In this document: one piece after another, positions 18,224 to 26,240 of the stretch
Layout: every line of letters starts with the position of its first letter
Numbering within the stretch: the stretch's first letter is position 1
Translations under genes and position numbers: made by a program
NCBI GenBank assembly: GCA_000564995.1
Contig: JDFH01000016.1
Span: forward strand, 1-42,253
DNA from: Atopobium sp. ICM42b
GTDB lineage: Bacteria > Actinomycetota > Coriobacteriia > Coriobacteriales > Atopobiaceae
Direction of reading: 5' to 3'
DNA: 42,253 nucleotides
Notes under the pieces: model-generated
What the model was told of the DNA's origin: nothing
Seen by the model: only the letters and a program-made list of their open reading frames with translations
Databases searched by the model: none

Positions 18224-18423
18224 TAACCTGAGGCGTCCTTTTGAGGCAACTCTTCTGGGTTAACTGGGTAGCTCTTCCAGGTCAGTTTGCATTTTTCATA
18301 AGAGGGAAGGCGGGGCGTAAGAAACAACTTGCGCTGATTTAGCTATTCGAATGTTTGTAAACATAATTGAACGATACTTCGATTATCATTGTCCCGTTAT
18401 GAAAGTGGTTTGAAAGGTACCGA

Positions 18424-19473
18424 ATGATAACCCTCGGACACTTTTTTGAGATGATGGTTGCCAATCCGTTTTTGGCCCTCGTCATTGTCCTTGTTTTTGG
18501 ATGCATTTTTGTAAATGGTGCAACCGACGCGGCTAATGCTATTGCAGAGGCTGTTGGAACTCGTTCAATTAAAGTTAACCATGCAATTATCATGAGTGTT
18601 GTATGCAACTTTGTTGGTTTGGTGGCTATGTGCCTCATTTCAACTGCAGTTGCAGACACAATTTTGGGCATGGTTGACTTTGGTAGTAATAACCATGAGG
18701 CTCTTGTTGCTCTTGCCGCAGGCTGTGTTGGTATTGTTACTTGGGCAGTAGGAGCTTGGGCTTTAGGTATTCCAACTTCTGAGTCACACGCCCTTATTGC
18801 AGGTCTCACCGGTGCAGCACTTGCTATTCATGGTGATTTTGGTGCAGTTAACTGGGGCGAGTGGAGCAAAGTTTTAATTGGTCTGCTTTTCTCGACCACA
18901 CTGGGTTTTGCCGCTGGTTGGATCATTGTTAAAGCAATCAACAAGCTTTGCGTTAACGTTGATCGACAACGCGCTGATGAGATGTTTGGCCATTTGCAAG
19001 TTGTTGGCTCCGCATTTGTTGCGGCTATGCATGGTGCACAAGATGGTCAGAAGTTCATGTCCATTGCCATGCTTGCAATTGCACTTTCCGCAGGTCATGG
19101 AGCTGCTGGTGCAGATGTATTCCCGCTTTGGTTGCAGGTACTGTGTGCTGCTCTTATGTCTATCGGCACCGCAATTGGCGGAAGAAAGATTATTAAAAAA
19201 GTCGGAATGGAAATGGTAAAGCTTGAGCGTTATCAGGGCTTTGCTGCGTCCTTCTCGGCATCTGCATCTTTGCTGCTTTCCACACTGACCGGTCTTCCTG
19301 TTTCAACAACTCATACAAAAATGACCGCCATGATGGGTGCGGGTGCTGCAAAAAATATTCGTTCAGTTAACTGGGGCGTTGCAAAAGAAATGGTAGCAGC
19401 ATGGGTGTTTACTTTCCCTGGCTGCGGACTTATTGGTTTTCTTTTTGCAAAACTGTTCCTGATGATTTTCTAA
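18424..19473 (+). CDS. pit: low-affinity inorganic phosphate transporter, PiT family
   Basis: A 349-residue cation-coupled phosphate symporter with about ten membrane helices. The two inverted PiT (PD001131-type) signatures are visible: near residues 34-55, FVNGATDAANAIAEAVGTRS, and the C-terminal copy FSASASLLLSTLTGLPVSTTHTKMTAMMGAG. An intervening hydrophilic loop lies around 180-200 (NKLCVNVDRQRADEMFGHLQ), followed by MHGAQDGQKF. The ribosome site is AAAGG just before the ATG. It is followed 58 nt later by a DUF47 gene, the usual partner of PiT transporters. No Pho-box-like repeat was recognised upstream. Confidence 0.93.
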   Translation: MITLGHFFEMMVANPFLALVIVLVFGCIFVNGATDAANAIAEAVGTRSIKVNHAIIMSVVCNFVGLVAMCLISTAVADTILGMVDFGSNNHEALVALAAGCVGIVTWAVGAWALGIPTSESHALIAGLTGAALAIHGDFGAVNWGEWSKVLIGLLFSTTLGFAAGWIIVKAINKLCVNVDRQRADEMFGHLQVVGSAFVAAMHGAQDGQKFMSIAMLAIALSAGHGAAGADVFPLWLQVLCAALMSIGTAIGGRKIIKKVGMEMVKLERYQGFAASFSASASLLLSTLTGLPVSTTHTKMTAMMGAGAAKNIRSVNWGVAKEMVAAWVFTFPGCGLIGFLFAKLFLMIF

Positions 19474-19531
19474 GTACGTATAACTGTCTTTTACGAGTTC
19501 TATTGAACCACTCAACTTTATTGGAGGATTC

Positions 19532-20152
19532 ATGCTAGGTAAGCCAAAAGAGGACGTCTTCTACACTATGTTCCGCGAGTTTGGCGACAAAATTGTAGAA
19601 ACCGCTGAAGAGTATGTGGTCATTATGGAAGGCTTTCCCGAGACCGCTGCACGTATTCCTCAGATGAAGGTTTACGAGCGTGAGTGTGACGAGAAAGTCC
19701 AGCACATTATGAAGGAGCTTTACGCTTCCTTTGTCACACCATTTGAGCGTGAGGACATCTCTGACTTGGCTCTTCGTCTTGATGACATTGTTGACGGAAT
19801 GAATTCTGTTGCAGAGCGCCTTGATCTCTTTAACGTTGACGATACTCGTAAAGAGGCTATGCAGCTTGCTGAGCTTACCCTTCGCGCATGCAAGACAGTC
19901 CAGGAGATGCTGAGTGTTCTGAGTGACTACAAGAAAGATCCTACCGTTATGGAGAAGGCCATTGCAGTAGGACATGTTGAGGACGAGGGAGACCTTATTT
20001 ACCACAACGCACTCTCTCGCTTGTTCCGTGATGAGATGCCTGGTCGCCACACCGTTGCTTGGCTTCGTATTTTTGACCGCATGGAGACTGTTCTGGATTC
20101 CTGTGACGATGCGGCGGGAGTTGTTCGCTCTGTTGTTATGAAGAACGCTTAA
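19532..20152 (+). CDS. DUF47 (PhoU-like) phosphate transport accessory protein
   Basis: A 206-residue all-helical cytoplasmic protein of the DUF47/PitA-accessory family, related to PhoU. Typical features are YERECDEKVQHIMKELYASFVTPFEREDISDLALRLDDIVDGMNSVAERL (metal-binding acidic helix motifs ExxxD) and the final WLRIFDRMETVLDSCDDAAGVVR. Proteins of this family modulate the neighbouring PiT permease. GGAGG lies upstream of the ATG. It forms a two-gene operon with pit and is closed by a strong terminator. Confidence 0.9.
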   Translation: MLGKPKEDVFYTMFREFGDKIVETAEEYVVIMEGFPETAARIPQMKVYERECDEKVQHIMKELYASFVTPFEREDISDLALRLDDIVDGMNSVAERLDLFNVDDTRKEAMQLAELTLRACKTVQEMLSVLSDYKKDPTVMEKAIAVGHVEDEGDLIYHNALSRLFRDEMPGRHTVAWLRIFDRMETVLDSCDDAAGVVRSVVMKNA

Positions 20153-20183
20153 GTTCGTCTTCTGCTAACGGTATATACAGACT

Positions 20184-20216
20184 AAAAACTGCCTTCCACC
20201 GGGAGGCAGTTTTTAT
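20184..20216 (+). terminator. intrinsic terminator of the pit operon
   Basis: The stem AAAAACTGCCTTCC/GGGAGGCAGTTTTT has loop ACC and a T tract. The stem core ACTGCCTYCC is the same as in the two long hairpins at the window edges. Confidence 0.9.
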
Positions 20217-20275
20217 ATTCTCTTTTTGTCCGGTATTGGGGTTAAACTGTTTATATAAAAGAAAGTGGAGGTGCC

Positions 20276-20971
20276 ATGAGCGGCTTCAAGCGTTTTTGCT
20301 ACATACTCTATGTTTTTGCAAGTGCTTTTGTGTTTTTAGCCCTTGCTTTAACGTGGTTTGGTCCTTGGACACATCAGGCAACTAATCTCTTGTTTACCAA
20401 GCCCTACCTTATTGCTCTTAACGCTTGTGCGGCTATTAGCATCTTTGGTCTTGTTGTGGTGTTGTTCAGAGCTCTCTTTATTAGAAAAACGGTAAAGCTC
20501 ACAGTTGCAACAGTTGAAGGCGGAACAATCTCCGTCACTAAAGATGCCATTTCTTCTCAGGCGGCCCATATTATTGAAGAAGACGGAACGTGCCTAGCTC
20601 ACCGTGTTAACGTGCAGATTTCTAAAAATAATTCTGTAGCTGTACAGATTGATATTCTCCCTAAAGAGCCTGTTGATGTTACTGCTAAGGGCTCTGAGTT
20701 CTACAACGCGCTTCAGTCTGGTCTTGCTATCGTGTGCGGACCTTGTGTTTCTAGTATCAATCTTTCTTTTATCAAGCCAAGTTCCTTCTCGCCAAAAGAT
20801 GAAGAAAGCTCGTCTTTATCCCAGGCAAAAGAGGTTGTGTCAGAGCCAGAGATTGTTGAAGAGCAAACGTATGAACAGCCTTCCAATCAGGCTTCTGCGC
20901 AGCAGACTGGTCAAGACATTCGGTTGAGCATTCCAGAGCCAGACGCAAAGGAGGTCAAAGACAATGGATAA
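20276..20971 (+). CDS. amaP: alkaline shock response membrane anchor protein AmaP-like
   Basis: A 231-residue protein with two N-terminal membrane helices (about 6-30 and 42-65) and a cytoplasmic domain. The domain resembles AmaP/Asp23 folds: VEGGTISVTKDAISSQAAHII, then VNVQISKNNSVAVQIDILP. A long acidic, Gln/Ser-rich tail makes up roughly the last 65 residues. In staphylococci AmaP anchors Asp23 at the membrane. Here the next two genes encode DUF2273 and Asp23 proteins, the canonical partners. Translation is coupled to the next gene: its last 8 nt overlap the following ATG, and GGAGG sits inside this gene. GGAGG also precedes its own start. Confidence 0.85.
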   Translation: MSGFKRFCYILYVFASAFVFLALALTWFGPWTHQATNLLFTKPYLIALNACAAISIFGLVVVLFRALFIRKTVKLTVATVEGGTISVTKDAISSQAAHIIEEDGTCLAHRVNVQISKNNSVAVQIDILPKEPVDVTAKGSEFYNALQSGLAIVCGPCVSSINLSFIKPSSFSPKDEESSSLSQAKEVVSEPEIVEEQTYEQPSNQASAQQTGQDIRLSIPEPDAKEVKDNG

Positions 20972-21206
20972 AAACTTTTTCCAAAAAATGCAAGAACAGT
21001 GCAAAAAATATGTCGTTGGCCATCCAGGTGCTATTATTGGCGGATTTTTAGGCCTTTTGTTTGCAATTCTTTTGTTTACGTTTGGCCTTTTTAAAATGCT
21101 GGTTGTTGCATTATTTGTACTGGTAGGAGTTGCCATTGGTCAGATTTTTGACGGAAAGGCAACCATTTTGGCAAAGATTCGTTCCTTATTTACGGACAGA
21201 AATTAG
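20964..21206 (+). CDS. DUF2273 small membrane protein
   Basis: An 80-residue protein with two adjoining hydrophobic helices in the pattern GHPGAIIGGFLGLLFAILLFTFGLFKMLVVALFVLVG, followed by IGQIFDG. This is the DUF2273 signature and is found almost always beside amaP and asp23. Its start overlaps the end of amaP and uses the GGAGG about nine nt upstream. Function is unknown beyond association with envelope stress. Confidence 0.88.
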   Translation: MDKNFFQKMQEQCKKYVVGHPGAIIGGFLGLLFAILLFTFGLFKMLVVALFVLVGVAIGQIFDGKATILAKIRSLFTDRN

Positions 21207-21219
21207 ATAGGAGAGAGCT

Positions 21220-21708
21220 GTGGCAGAAGAGCTTACTAATTCACAAGAGACCACCTCTGAAGAAATTGTTCCTGCAGAAGAAACAACAGATGTTCCTTCC
21301 GATGCAGATCTAAAGGATACAGACTCTCTTACCTTCTCTGGCGGAGTTGTCGAGAAGATTGTCTCGTTGGCCTTGCGTGATGTTCCTAACGTGGTGGGCG
21401 CTCGCGGAAACTGGCTTAACAGGGTTCAAGACGTTCTTGGCGCATCTGATACAGCTAAAGGTGTCACTGTTGAAGTGCAGCCTGATAGTTCGTTAATTGT
21501 TACCGTGTCTGTTCTTATTAAATATGGTTCTTATGCACCTCAGATTTTTGAAGACGTTAAGCGTACGATTGTCGAGAAAATCACCGGTATGACAGGCCTT
21601 GAAGTTTCTGGTGTTAACCTGCGAATTGAAGATGTTTTGACCGAAGAAGAATACGATCGCCTAAAACATCGCCCAGAAGAGCCTGAACAGCTAGACAAAG
21701 AAGAGTAA
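21220..21708 (+). CDS. asp23: Asp23/Gls24 family envelope stress protein
   Basis: A 162-residue cytosolic, membrane-associated protein. A ~45-residue acidic leader precedes the Asp23 domain (about 45-145): VVEKIVSLALRDVPNVVGARG, GVTVEVQPDSSLIVTVSVLIKYG, ITGMTGLEVSGVNLRIEDVL. A charged tail follows. The start is GTG with ATAGGAGAG upstream, 13 nt after the DUF2273 gene. It completes the three-gene AmaP-DUF2273-Asp23 operon, which in Firmicutes responds to wall and alkaline stress. No terminator is evident before the next gene's signal. Confidence 0.9.
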   Translation: MAEELTNSQETTSEEIVPAEETTDVPSDADLKDTDSLTFSGGVVEKIVSLALRDVPNVVGARGNWLNRVQDVLGASDTAKGVTVEVQPDSSLIVTVSVLIKYGSYAPQIFEDVKRTIVEKITGMTGLEVSGVNLRIEDVLTEEEYDRLKHRPEEPEQLDKEE

Positions 21709-21799
21709 GGTACGCTAAAGTTGTACTGTTTTACGCTTTTATATTAATTGTTTTATTGCTTTTGTTACTACAGGCTCCCTAAGCGCAAGGAGTTTTGCC

Positions 21800-24271
21800 A
21801 TGAAAAGGCTTTCACGTTGGAGCATGGCGATTGTTGCTACTTTTGTATTAGCACTCTCGCTCGTTGGAGGATTTGCAAAGCAAGCGCTTGCAGACACCAC
21901 CCCTGTTACCTCAGAGGCTGAGCTGCTGGCTGCTATTGCTGCTGCTCCAGCAGATGGTTCACAGTCTATCGTTCAGGTGAACGCAGACTTTACCATTACT
22001 GCTCCAGTCCAGGTTCCTGCTAATAAGAACATTAGATTGACGGGTAGTGGAACTATTACTAGTGCCATGACCGGCTCTAATCATTTCTATATGTTCAAGA
22101 TTGCTTCTGGCGGTGCAGTTACTCTTGATGGTGCCACCATTGACGGTAACAACACTGCATTTGCTGTTGAGAACCGTGGTAGCTTTACTTTGCTTCGTGG
22201 CGTTATTAAAAACGGTAAGGCAAAACCTTATCCTGGAAATAACGGCGTAGTTCTTACTACTGGCGCTGGTGCAAAATTTGTTATGGCCGGCGGCACCATT
22301 CAGGACAGCACGGTTGATAACGCTCTTGGTGGTGCGGTTACTGTTGCAAATGGTGCAACAGGTGAGCTCCGTGACGGTACTATTCAGAACACCACTCTTA
22401 CCAATCAGTACTCTGGTAGCGTTTTGGTAAAAAATGCTGATTTCACTATGACTGGCGGAACCATCACTGGTGGCAATGCTTCTACCATTAATTCCTCTGG
22501 TGGTCTGATGCTCTATGCTTTGGATCCTAATGGTGAGACAACAACAGCCACTATGGGTGGTGGATATATCACTAATAACAAGTCTGTTGACGGTGCGGGC
22601 GTCTATGTGTATGCAGGTAATGTTTACTATGGCGACTCTAAGTCAAAGGCAGACTTTACCTTCAACGGCGGCTCTATTACTAATAATGTTGCTTCTGAGT
22701 CTGGTGGCGGTATCTATGTAGCCTGGAACGGCAACGTTGTAATGAACAACGGCATCATCAAGAACAATACTGCTGGCATTGCTGGTGGCGGTGTAGCTAC
22801 GTATGACCAGTTTGTAGGCGTTGCTGGTAATCGTAAGATGCCATATTCAAATGCTGCTGCACCATGGAATAACTGGCCAAATATCTACCGTGCTGGCTTC
22901 ACCATGAACGGTGGTTCTATTGACGGAAACAAGGCCACCAGTAATGACACCAACCAGCTTGGTGATAAGGGTGTTGGTGCTGGTATTTATATTGCATCTG
23001 CTAATGCAACTCTTAATGCTGGCGAAATTATCAATAACACAGCAAATGATCAGGGTGGCGCAGTTTACGTTGCTTCTGTTCCTTATGTCCTTCATATCAA
23101 TAACGCACTTATTAAGGACAACACTGCAACAGTTATTGGTGGCGGCGCATGGTTCTGTCCAACTGGTGATGCAGAGTTCCATTCTAAGAACGGTGTAGCT
23201 TTCTTCAATAACACCGCAAATGGTGCCGCCGATGAGATTGCTACTGTTCGCGGCGCAGGTTATAGCGGCGGTGCAACTATTTCTGATTACATGCTTGGTG
23301 GTGCTTCTGCTCACTGGACAAAGGACGGTGCTGTTACTATCAACCTTCCTTCCATCGTTGGTGATGCAGATCCAGCTGCTGCACGTCACACCACTGAAGA
23401 GGTAAGCAATATCGTCAACAATACCGATATGCTCGCACTTGAATCCAACCCACGCCACGAGTCAATTAATGCTGCACAGAATAAGGCTAAGTTGCTCATT
23501 TATGGCAACACTGCACAGCGTGGTGGCGGTATTGGTTCCAACGGTACCGTTATTACCGGTGAAGAGGGCACTCAGGATGTAACTGTTAAGAAGGTTTGGG
23601 ATACTTCTGCAAATCCAGACGCAGTTATTCCAGAGAAGCTCACTGTTTACCTTGTTGCTGATGGTTATCGCGTTGACTCTGTTGAGCTTTCCGCAGCTAA
23701 TAACTGGGAGCACACCTTTACTGGACTTCCAGATAACGTTACTCTGACCTTCCAGGAGTCCACACCAAATGGTTGGACTGCTCAGACTCCTGAGGTTAAC
23801 GGCAATGTTACAACTCTTACTAACAAGGCTGACGCTCCAGTGACTCGCGATGTCCCAGTCACCAAGGTTTGGAACGGTACAAAGAAGGATTCTGTAACCG
23901 TTCACCTGCTTGCTGATGGTGTTGACACTGGTCAGACCCTTGTCCTTTCTGAGGCAAACAATTGGACCGGTTCATTTGTTGGTGTAAATCTTTACGCAGC
24001 AGATAATCACGTCATTGCTTACACCGTTTCTGAGGATGCTATTGAGGGTTACACTTCTGAGATAACTGGTGATATGGCCAATGGCTTTACTATTACAAAC
24101 ACCGAGACTCCAGTTACCCCAACCCCAACTCCAGAGAAGCCTGGTAAGAAGCGTAAGCACCGCACGCCTGATACTGGTGACGCAAGCGTAGTAGCTATGG
24201 TTGCGTTTGCAACGGTCGGCGCTGGCTTTGTTGGTGTTGGAGCATATGCTCGCACTCGTAAAGAGCAGTAA
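21800..24271 (+). CDS. surface beta-helix adhesin with two Cna_B domains and a TPDTG sorting-like signal
   Basis: An 823-residue exported protein. The signal peptide is residues 1 to about 31 (MAIVATFVLALSLVGGFA, ending ALA). A right-handed beta-helix from about 45 to 560 consists of repeated GGxIxxNxAxxxGGGIYV rungs (for example GGSITNNVASESGGGIYVAWNG). Two Cna_B/collagen-adhesin stalk domains follow near 592-678 (VTVKKVWDTSANPDAVIPEKLTVYLVADG) and 680-775 (VPVTKVWNGTKKDSVTVHLLADG); each has the initial Lys and late Asn/Thr region that can form isopeptide bonds. The C-terminus has a basic run KKRKHR, TPDTGD, a hydrophobic helix and ARTRKEQ. The anchor motif lacks the canonical Leu. AAGGAG lies 8 nt before the ATG. 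It is probably an adhesin. Confidence 0.87.
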   Translation: MKRLSRWSMAIVATFVLALSLVGGFAKQALADTTPVTSEAELLAAIAAAPADGSQSIVQVNADFTITAPVQVPANKNIRLTGSGTITSAMTGSNHFYMFKIASGGAVTLDGATIDGNNTAFAVENRGSFTLLRGVIKNGKAKPYPGNNGVVLTTGAGAKFVMAGGTIQDSTVDNALGGAVTVANGATGELRDGTIQNTTLTNQYSGSVLVKNADFTMTGGTITGGNASTINSSGGLMLYALDPNGETTTATMGGGYITNNKSVDGAGVYVYAGNVYYGDSKSKADFTFNGGSITNNVASESGGGIYVAWNGNVVMNNGIIKNNTAGIAGGGVATYDQFVGVAGNRKMPYSNAAAPWNNWPNIYRAGFTMNGGSIDGNKATSNDTNQLGDKGVGAGIYIASANATLNAGEIINNTANDQGGAVYVASVPYVLHINNALIKDNTATVIGGGAWFCPTGDAEFHSKNGVAFFNNTANGAADEIATVRGAGYSGGATISDYMLGGASAHWTKDGAVTINLPSIVGDADPAAARHTTEEVSNIVNNTDMLALESNPRHESINAAQNKAKLLIYGNTAQRGGGIGSNGTVITGEEGTQDVTVKKVWDTSANPDAVIPEKLTVYLVADGYRVDSVELSAANNWEHTFTGLPDNVTLTFQESTPNGWTAQTPEVNGNVTTLTNKADAPVTRDVPVTKVWNGTKKDSVTVHLLADGVDTGQTLVLSEANNWTGSFVGVNLYAADNHVIAYTVSEDAIEGYTSEITGDMANGFTITNTETPVTPTPTPEKPGKKRKHRTPDTGDASVVAMVAFATVGAGFVGVGAYARTRKEQ

Positions 24272-24296
24272 GCAACACACATATACTTAGTATGCA

Positions 24297-24330
24297 GATC
24301 CCCCGCTTTTATAAAAAGCGGGGGATCTTT
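24297..24330 (+). terminator. intrinsic terminator of the adhesin gene
   Basis: The stem AGATCCCCCGCTTTTT/AAAAGCGGGGGATCTTT spans about 24297-24330, with a short AT loop. Confidence 0.92.
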
Positions 24331-24496
24331 GTCAGAAGGACGATTCCTTGTTTTAACTGGAGATGTTTACGTTCGCCGAATTTGCCAACCGTTTAACCAA
24401 TAAGAGTGTTCTTCTCGCCAGGAGAAGTTAGAGAAGAACGACAATACTACTAGGTGGATAGTGAGTATCTGCATGAGTACCTTATTGGAGGTTGTT

Positions 24497-25261
24497 ATGG
24501 AGCTCAAAGCTGATAAAAAGGTAATTGTCGAGCGTAATAACAAGGTTGTGTATGACAACGGAGACACAGTCGTTAAGGTGTTCAGCGGAAGCAAACCTTC
24601 TGCTGATATTATGAATGAGGCTTTAAACCTTACTCGTGCTGAGCAGGCCGGCATCAACGTTCCCTCTCTTGTAGAGATTAGTAAAGTTGGTAATTGCTGG
24701 GCTGTTTCAACCAGAAAAGTTGAAGGTAAAACAATTAGGCAGCTTATTGAGGAGCATCCAGAAAAAGAGGACGAGTATCTCAATAAGTTTATCGATATTG
24801 AGCTGGCTATTCACGCTCATAAAGCACCGCTTCTTACTCGTCAAAAAGACAAGCTCACCCGAATGATTAACAGCATTCCAGACATTCTTGATGAGGCTAC
24901 AAGGTATGAGCTTCTGCTTAAGCTTGACGGCATGAAGCCTCACACTAAGGTTTGCCACGGTGACTTTGTTCCTTCTAACGTTATTCTCGCCGAGGATGGC
25001 GCTCCAATAATTCTTGACTGGGCCCACGCAACACAGGGTAATGGCGCTGCAGACTGCGCTACAACGTATCTGCACCTGCTTCTTCATGGTGATGAGGAGC
25101 TTGCCGAGAAGTACATCAATCTTTATTGCACCAAGCAGGGCTGCACACGTCAGTATGTAAACGATTGGCTTGGCATTATTGCTGCAGCAGAGCTTGCACG
25201 CGGTCGTGTAAAAGAAACAGAGTTCCTGCTTAAGTGGGTAAATGTTTTTGATGCAATGTAG
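24497..25261 (+). CDS. APH/choline-kinase family phosphotransferase
   Basis: A 254-residue protein-kinase-like small-molecule kinase. The N-lobe is short: VVKVFSG has the ATP-binding Lys, followed by an EA in MNEALNLTRAEQAG. The C-lobe carries the family's catalytic loop CHGDFVPSNVILAED (H-G-D-x4-N) and metal-binding ILDWAHA (D in DW replaces DFG). Relatives phosphorylate choline, ethanolamine, aminoglycosides, sugars or thiamine; nothing here fixes the substrate. The start is the ATG at 24497 because TTGGAGG lies 5-11 nt upstream; an in-frame ATG 12 codons earlier has no site. It is monocistronic, with a terminator following. A choline-type role for surface decoration or a salvage kinase are equal alternatives. 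Confidence 0.8.
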   Translation: MELKADKKVIVERNNKVVYDNGDTVVKVFSGSKPSADIMNEALNLTRAEQAGINVPSLVEISKVGNCWAVSTRKVEGKTIRQLIEEHPEKEDEYLNKFIDIELAIHAHKAPLLTRQKDKLTRMINSIPDILDEATRYELLLKLDGMKPHTKVCHGDFVPSNVILAEDGAPIILDWAHATQGNGAADCATTYLHLLLHGDEELAEKYINLYCTKQGCTRQYVNDWLGIIAAAELARGRVKETEFLLKWVNVFDAM

Positions 25262-25287
25262 TTGGTTACAAGAACTTTAAACTAGCC

Positions 25288-25319
25288 GAGAAGAGCCTCG
25301 TCAGGGGCTCTTCTTTTAT
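25288..25319 (+). terminator. intrinsic terminator of the phosphotransferase gene
   Basis: The stem GAAGAGCC/GGGCTCTTC with a ~7-nt loop is followed by TTTTATT. Confidence 0.88.
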
Positions 25320-25361
25320 TACACTTCTTGCTGTTACATAAAGAAGCACAAGGAGTTAGCT

Positions 25362-26003
25362 ATGTACGATATTGATCCAAAGCAGACCACCGCAAATTCA
25401 GATAATAAGAAATCAAAGCTTGAGCGTATGAGTGCAGGTGAGTGGTGTGGCGGTGAAGCTGATGCAGAACAAAGCGCAGCTTTTTGGCGTGCTAAGGATC
25501 TTGCCTGGGAGTTCAATCAGACTCGCCCAAGCGATAAAGAAAAGTGTCGTCAGATTTTGACCGAACTTCTCGGCGAATTGGGAGAGGGAAGCGCAGCAGT
25601 TTCCCCTTTTAATGTTGATTATGGCTTCAACATCAAGATTGGCCCACATAGCTTTATCAACCACGGTGCATACCTAATGGATTGCGCGCCTATTACCTTT
25701 GGTGCGCATAGTTTTGTGGGGCCTCAATTTAAGGCATACACCGTTCAGCATCCTTTAGATGCTGAGGAGAGAAACGCTTGGTATGAGCGAGCTTTGCCTA
25801 TTACGGTAGGGGATAACTGCTGGTTTGGTGGAAATGTAACGGTGCTTCCTGGTGTAACTATTGGCAATAACTGCGTTATTGGTGCTAATAGCCTGGTCAC
25901 TAAGGATATTCCAGATAATTCTCTTGCTGTTGGTTCTCCAGCAAAAGTCGTACGTCAAATTACTGAGGCAGATAAGCTGGGACTTAAGGAGCTTCTGGGT
26001 TAG
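25362..26003 (+). CDS. maltose/galactoside O-acetyltransferase family
   Basis: A 213-residue left-handed beta-helix acetyltransferase that transfers acetyl from acetyl-CoA to a sugar hydroxyl (Maa/LacA/NodL group). An N-terminal Mac-type helix region (KLERMSAGEWCGG, FNQTRPSDKEKCRQILTELLG) is followed by hexapeptide repeats and the catalytic loop: FINHGAYLMD, YTVQHPLDAEERN with the catalytic His, and CWFGGNVTVLPGVTIGNNCVIGANSLVTKDIPDNSLAVGSPAKVVR. AAGGAG precedes the ATG. Length is slightly above the usual ~185-200 because of an acidic leader. It stands alone before the TPP riboswitch. Confidence 0.92.
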   Translation: MYDIDPKQTTANSDNKKSKLERMSAGEWCGGEADAEQSAAFWRAKDLAWEFNQTRPSDKEKCRQILTELLGELGEGSAAVSPFNVDYGFNIKIGPHSFINHGAYLMDCAPITFGAHSFVGPQFKAYTVQHPLDAEERNAWYERALPITVGDNCWFGGNVTVLPGVTIGNNCVIGANSLVTKDIPDNSLAVGSPAKVVRQITEADKLGLKELLG

Positions 26004-26081
26004 CCCTGTTAGGCTAGGAGCGCGTGGCTTCGGGGTATAGGACTTTAAAGTGCACTGTTTCGGGATTGTTTAACTATTTAT

Positions 26082-26109
26082 TTGATGTTAGAGACGTCCG
26101 CGCTATAAT
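26082..26109 (+). promoter_or_regulatory. sigma-A-type promoter of the thi operon
   Basis: -35 TTGATG (26082-26087), a 16-nt spacer, and a perfect -10 TATAAT (26104-26109). The predicted transcript start falls just before the riboswitch aptamer. Confidence 0.75.
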
Positions 26110-26117
26110 AATTAAAA

Positions 26118-26203
26118 CGGGGAGCTGGGAAATGGCCCGGCTGAGAGGCAACACCGTATGTTGCGACCCATTAACCTGATCTGGGTAATGCCAGCGTAGG
26201 GAT
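26118..26203 (+). ncRNA. TPP riboswitch (THI element)
   Basis: All conserved parts of the thiamine-pyrophosphate aptamer are visible: GGGGAGC at the 5' side, GGCTGAGAGG (26139-26148, with the CUGAGA pyrimidine-sensing turn), GACCC, and the ACCTGATCTGGGTAATGCCA block with GCGTAGGG closing (26173-26200). It lies directly after a good promoter and about 38 nt ahead of the ThiX-like permease start. The following sequence can fold to hide the ribosome site, and no terminator stem with a U-run is present, so translational control is likely. Confidence 0.96.
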
Positions 26204-26208
26204 TCAAT

Positions 26209-26238
26209 GCCGTCCTTACGCACTACAAGAAGGAGGGC
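26209..26238 (+). promoter_or_regulatory. Shine-Dalgarno-sequestering hairpin of the TPP riboswitch
   Basis: GCCGTCCTT (26209-26217) is complementary in 8 of 9 positions to AAGGAGGGC (26230-26238), which contains the ribosome-binding site of the ABC permease gene. The loop is 12 nt. This is the expected expression platform for translational repression when ligand is bound. Confidence 0.65.
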
Positions 26239-26240
26239 AT

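Noticed and set aside
18224..18423. Terminator or small RNA between mtnN and pit
   Set aside because: No stable stem with a T-tract and no recognisable RNA motif was seen.
22847..23458. Open frame of 203 codons on minus strand
   Set aside because: It is a shadow of the repetitive beta-helix coding sequence and Cys-rich without pattern.
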